From assembly GCA_963920705.1 (NCBI GenBank), contig OY987233.1:4702001-4766000 (forward strand): 64,000 nucleotides of DNA, given 5' to 3'. Positions 60,455 through 64,000 of the stretch are shown piece after piece (the first letter of the stretch is position 1; each line of letters opens with the position of its first letter). Under the pieces are notes generated by a model, which was given only the letters and a program-made list of their open reading frames with translations, searched no databases and was not told the DNA's origin. Both the position numbers and the translations under genes were made by a program. The DNA comes from Odiellus spinosus (taxonomy: Eukaryota > Arthropoda > Arachnida > Opiliones > Phalangiidae).

Positions 60455-62568
60455 CTAATTAGGGTTAATTACACGGTGCTGACGCAACGATTTGTAGTTG
60501 AACGATAATCTCTCTATCAGTAAACTGACAAAGCCAGTCAAACATCCACCAATTAGAATTGCAAATACGTATTTCAGATCAGTCAGTCCGATATAATTCA
60601 CTTTTTCGCTCTTGTTAGTGGTCGTTGGTGGGTTGAATACCGTCGTATCTTCGTGTTGCCATTTGCCGATTAACCCAACGCTTACTAAGACATTTAACCT
60701 AGACTCAAGAATAAGGATTTAATATTATTAAATTAAATATTCTTGATTTAGCCTATGGTTTGGGCAATCGGATATGACTCTCGCCCTGTAATTATTATTC
60801 ACTGTACCATTTATCGATGTCATTCCTGCAAGGAAACTGTTTGCTCAAGCTTATGGCGATATTGTCGATGAAAATATTCTCTTTGGCGCAATGAAGCGTC
60901 TCCAAGGGCAGATTGAAAAGGAAAAGCATTTGTTTTACATAATTTCGAGTTGTTATTAAGGCAAAATTCTCATTCATCAACATTTCCATCTTTTGCTCGT
61001 ATGTCTTAGGCGGCACAAAATGTTTTCCACATTTGACATCTGTTATTTAAGATACGGATATTTAAGCTATAGGTCAAACTCGAGCCAGGAGGATGTTTCG
61101 ACTGAAAATCATGTAACAAATGCCTCGACCTATTTTCAATTTTCAAAAAAAAAAAAAAAAAAAAAAAAAAAACCGTGGCCTTTGTTTATTTATTGAGAAA
61201 AGTCACTTGTCTGTTTTTTCACAGTTTTGAGATTCTCGTTATTTCTACTACAAATGGCCAAGTGCATGCAGTCCTTTGTACCGTAATTTCTTTATAAAAT
61301 GAAGAACCGTGTGAGGCGCTGATGACGTAGCCTCTGGTTTTGATGGCATCCACCATATCCGAAATGGTATCAATGGGCGGGGTGTTTGGGATCAAACTCG
61401 CTGCCGAGGTCAACATACACTCGTAGAGTTTCCAAATTCAACCCGCCGTAATCAGAAATACCAGTAATGTCATGACAACTGATAGCTTATCCTTTTTTCG
61501 ATCCAAATTAATACCTAACGTAAGATGAAAAGCGAACTTATTTCACAATACTCTTAAACTCGATATGTGGTCGCTTACTTTGTCGGAATATAATTTTCAG
61601 CATTGTCTGCGCATTCATAATCTTCGATTTCAATAATTCGAAGTATTGCATGATTCTAACGACTGATACAAATATGACAAACAAAGACCCCAAAAGTATC
61701 CAGACCTTTAATTCGACAATATTTATAACGCATTTATGATAAGGTTAAAGACTTGACGGAATCTATCGTGTTAATACTTGTCTGTCCATTGGTTCAGCGA
61801 AGAACACACTCTCGACCCCTTGATAAGCGTCGATGCTCTTGGTGACGAAGGTGACCTCTTCTTGGAAATAGGGACAGGTGAAATCGACGTATTTGAGCCG
61901 TGACGTGGTGGGCGAGATACTTGTGATGGCCATGTCTGCTTCGTGACGAGCTACCATTCCTATCATCCCGCTGCATTGCCCATTGTCGCAGTTTCCCCAT
62001 TCGCCGTCAACCGGAGTCACCAGCGCGTACCTAGAAAAAATTGACAACAATTTTCTCCAGCTTATTGACTAGTCTAACACGCGATTCTGACACGACTTTG
62101 CACTCTTAAAAACCGATTGTCCCTTGCTACATAGAATAAAAATTAAAAGTGTTTATAATTACTGGAATTGCATCTTTGATGAAAGTACTTGTAGAATTTC
62201 AAAGTCCCTTCCTTTTACACTAGCGAGGTTGTTGCTAATATTGAAGAATTGAAAGGAAGTGTACTGTCGAAAAAAATAACATAAATTATATTTTTTTCAA
62301 GAATTTTTAAAAACTGACTAATCGGTCATTGAAAACTGGTAATTGGTGAATTACCCGTAATTATGGATGTCAAATTACCTACTCGCGTCTTTTAATCTTC
62401 TAGACTATGCTCGTAACCTTGACCGACCTTGACATTATCAAACGCTCCGAGAGTATAATAGACTCTTTCGTTGCGGCAAATATACTTCCGTACATTGGCA
62501 AAAATACTCGTAATGGTACTTACGTTCACGACCGCCACCACTAAGGTCAGGTTTCCCAAAGATCCCAT
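60455..62568 (-). pseudogene. Ionotropic receptor, tandem unit 4, pseudogene
   Basis: Exon positions by homology, in transcript order: 62568-62524, 62263-62163, 62030-61778, 61705-61579, 61514-61282, 61039-60808, 60698-60455. Two disabling changes: an in-frame TGA at 61438-61440 where units 2 and 3 have a Cys codon (AGC-W instead of AGCIC before YECMLTS), and the sixth exon is 232 nt instead of 266, a 34-nt deletion removing HMKIFAKS and shifting the frame. The rest is well preserved (YALVTPVDGEWGNC, MIGMVARHEADMAITSISPT, KQFPCRNDIDKW), so loss is recent. Splice sites remain. A stop before the M3 core means no functional channel could be made, though a truncated S1-containing product cannot be excluded. 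Confidence 0.85.
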
Positions 62569-62902
62569 TATTGCCGTATTGCCTGTTAGAATACCAATTA
62601 CTAACTGATACGACGCTGCTATTCAAAATAAATTCGGTCCTTTAAAATTATATCTTTGAACGAATACTAAAATTGAAGACAGAAAATGAATTGCATTTTC
62701 AGCTCTTCCGTGGTTTTCCTTTAATTTCTTTTATTTTATCATTAAATCGCTACCACTCAAGTCCGGTTCCAGCAGCCGTCCATTGCCGACTGTGCGCTTT
62801 GTAAGAACAGACTCTTTTTTTTCTACGTTATCTATTTGGGAAAATAAACGAAACGAATTTCTATAAGTCTTTGTTTCAATGCGAAGAATTCGATCGAATA
62901 TA
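62569..62902. other. 5' flank of IR unit 4
   Basis: Continues homologous to the flanks of units 2 and 3 ('gaattgcattttcagctctt', 'ttccagcagccgtccattgc'); no gene seen beyond that. Confidence 0.5.
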
Positions 62903-63255
62903 CAGGGTGACCAGACTAAATATAATTCCTGTATTTTCCTATTTTTTCGATAACTTCCTATTAATTCCTTTTTCTCTTTCTTTCCTATATTGTTTCACCT
63001 CCTCTTCACCACAACAGACTAGAAGTTTCCACCTGACCGACAACACGGAAATTCTTTTTTCCTATCAATCCCGCAACCTAATTTTATCTTATTCCTTTGA
63101 AAAATTTAAATGTCTAGTTATTATTCTAATTAGTTCTATTATTCCTCATATATTTTCCTAAAATGTTAGTGTTATTTCACCCGCATTTCTTTATAATTTT
63201 AGTGTTATTCCTCCTACATTTACAAAAAATTAAATTAATTTCCCTGGTTACCCTG
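62903..63255. mobile_element. Family H MITE upstream of IR unit 4
   Basis: CAGGGTGACCAGACTAAATA to GGTTACCCTG, 353 bp, TCCTAT-rich interior without tandem expansion. Same insertion context as the unit 3 copy. Confidence 0.75.
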
Positions 63256-63296
63256 AATGTGCGAAATGGTCGCTTCTTTTAGCTTGAATACGCAAA

Positions 63297-63345
63297 TTAA
63301 AGGGAAACTTCAAGCTAAAAATAAAACAACTCTTGATTTATTATC
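63297..63345. mobile_element. Family C MITE, left-end stub
   Basis: ATTAAAGGGAAACTTCAAGC and about 25 bp more; the rest is absent. Confidence 0.6.
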
Positions 63346-63829
63346 ATATTCTTATTCAAATTTTGGTTCCACTAAATTCAAAATGATGGCACCACTATAT
63401 AATGATTGACACTCACCCCTTCCCGAATGTCACTCCACCTGGTGCGTTAAATGAACAAACATTCCGACAACACCGTAATTCGTTTCCCCCTATCAATCCC
63501 ACCAACAAATTTTATCTTATTCCTTTGAAATGTCTAATTATTTGGGTTATGGTTTTCGGAGATTAGTGTTTCTATAATTAATAGCAGTGTTTCTATTATT
63601 TCTCAGATATTTTCGTATAAATTTAGTGTTATTTCCTCTGCATTTTCTTAAAAATCACCTCTGAATTTAAAATTGTTTCCTATAAAATTGAATGCTTAAA
63701 TTCGCTGGTTTAACCCCGCCGTAAGAAAAAGGTTTATTAAGCATTCCTTTCGTTGAATTCAACCAGCATAATGTTTTTAGATATAAACGTTGAGATAGAG
63801 ATGGAGGTATTGATATTTCAACTTCATTA
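63346..63829. other. Spacer repeating the unit flank
   Basis: Segments 'ttttatcttattcctttgaa', 'atgtctaattatttgggtta' and 'tggttttcggagattagtgt' also occur near 57460-57530 and 63075-63120, so the tandem duplication includes this flank. No gene. Confidence 0.5.
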
Positions 63830-63839
63830 GTACATTTGG

Positions 63840-64000
63840 TGGCCTTCGCACCCTGTATGTAGATAATGTATTTAAGTTTTAAAATACAATATACGATTTC
63901 GTGCGTGTAGAAAGTCGCGAATAAGCCCGAAAATGTTGTCTTAATCCACGCAACGCGAAATTAAACATGTCAAGAAGGAATTTATATGCTCTGCAACGAA
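63840..64000 (-). other. Upstream block shared by the IR units (unit 4 copy, cut by window end)
   Basis: 'cgcaccctgtatgtag' onward; the minus strand holds MFNFALRGLRQHF but soon meets a stop. Confidence 0.45.

Overview
The window is AT-rich animal genomic DNA. Its genes are split into short exons with GT/AG introns, and the spaces between them are full of small non-autonomous DNA transposons (MITEs) and long minisatellite arrays. The protein families present are a microsomal CYP4 P450, an FLVCR-type transporter and a cluster of divergent ionotropic receptors (IRs). The IRs point to a protostome, most probably an arthropod (a chelicerate or another non-insect lineage would fit). This is inference from gene content; no marker fixes the species.

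Layout. 1-0.6 kb: first exon of a secreted protein on the minus strand, running off the left edge. 0.6-13.2 kb: no recognisable gene; MITEs, a TA microsatellite and a 1-kb 20-bp minisatellite. 13.2-20.9 kb (+): a complete ten-exon FLVCR1/2-like transporter (527 aa when spliced) whose introns carry 23-, 22- and 31-bp minisatellites, followed at once by a 1.4-kb 20-bp array. 26.5-34.1 kb (+): a complete eleven-exon CYP4-family P450 (512 aa) preceded by a second, separate first exon of identical length and phase. 35.6-39.1 kb (+): an IR gene. 40.3-62.6 kb (-): four IR genes in tandem. Units 2 and 3 look intact. Unit 1 is older and has one extra intron. Unit 4 is a pseudogene with an in-frame stop and a 34-bp exonic deletion. 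An upstream block of about 200 bp recurs with every unit, and a CAGGGTGACC MITE sits at the same place upstream of units 2, 3 and 4.

Gene models were assembled by hand from splice signals. Exon phases close exactly for the transporter (1584 nt), the P450 (1539 nt) and the minus-strand IRs, whose exon lengths (101, 253, 127, 233, 266 nt) repeat from unit to unit. The genes do not form a pathway. Together they represent heme/choline-type transport, xenobiotic or fatty-acid oxidation, and chemosensation.

The most notable structure is the repeat landscape. At least eight MITE families are present. Two share the terminus TTAAAGGGA, and three have C...G termini with 7-bp target duplications. Two minisatellites appear to have grown inside MITEs: a 29-bp array with a 609-bp higher-order period, and a 33-bp array. 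A PIF/Harbinger remnant with a MADF-like domain lies in a P450 intron. I found no system that I can call new in mechanism.
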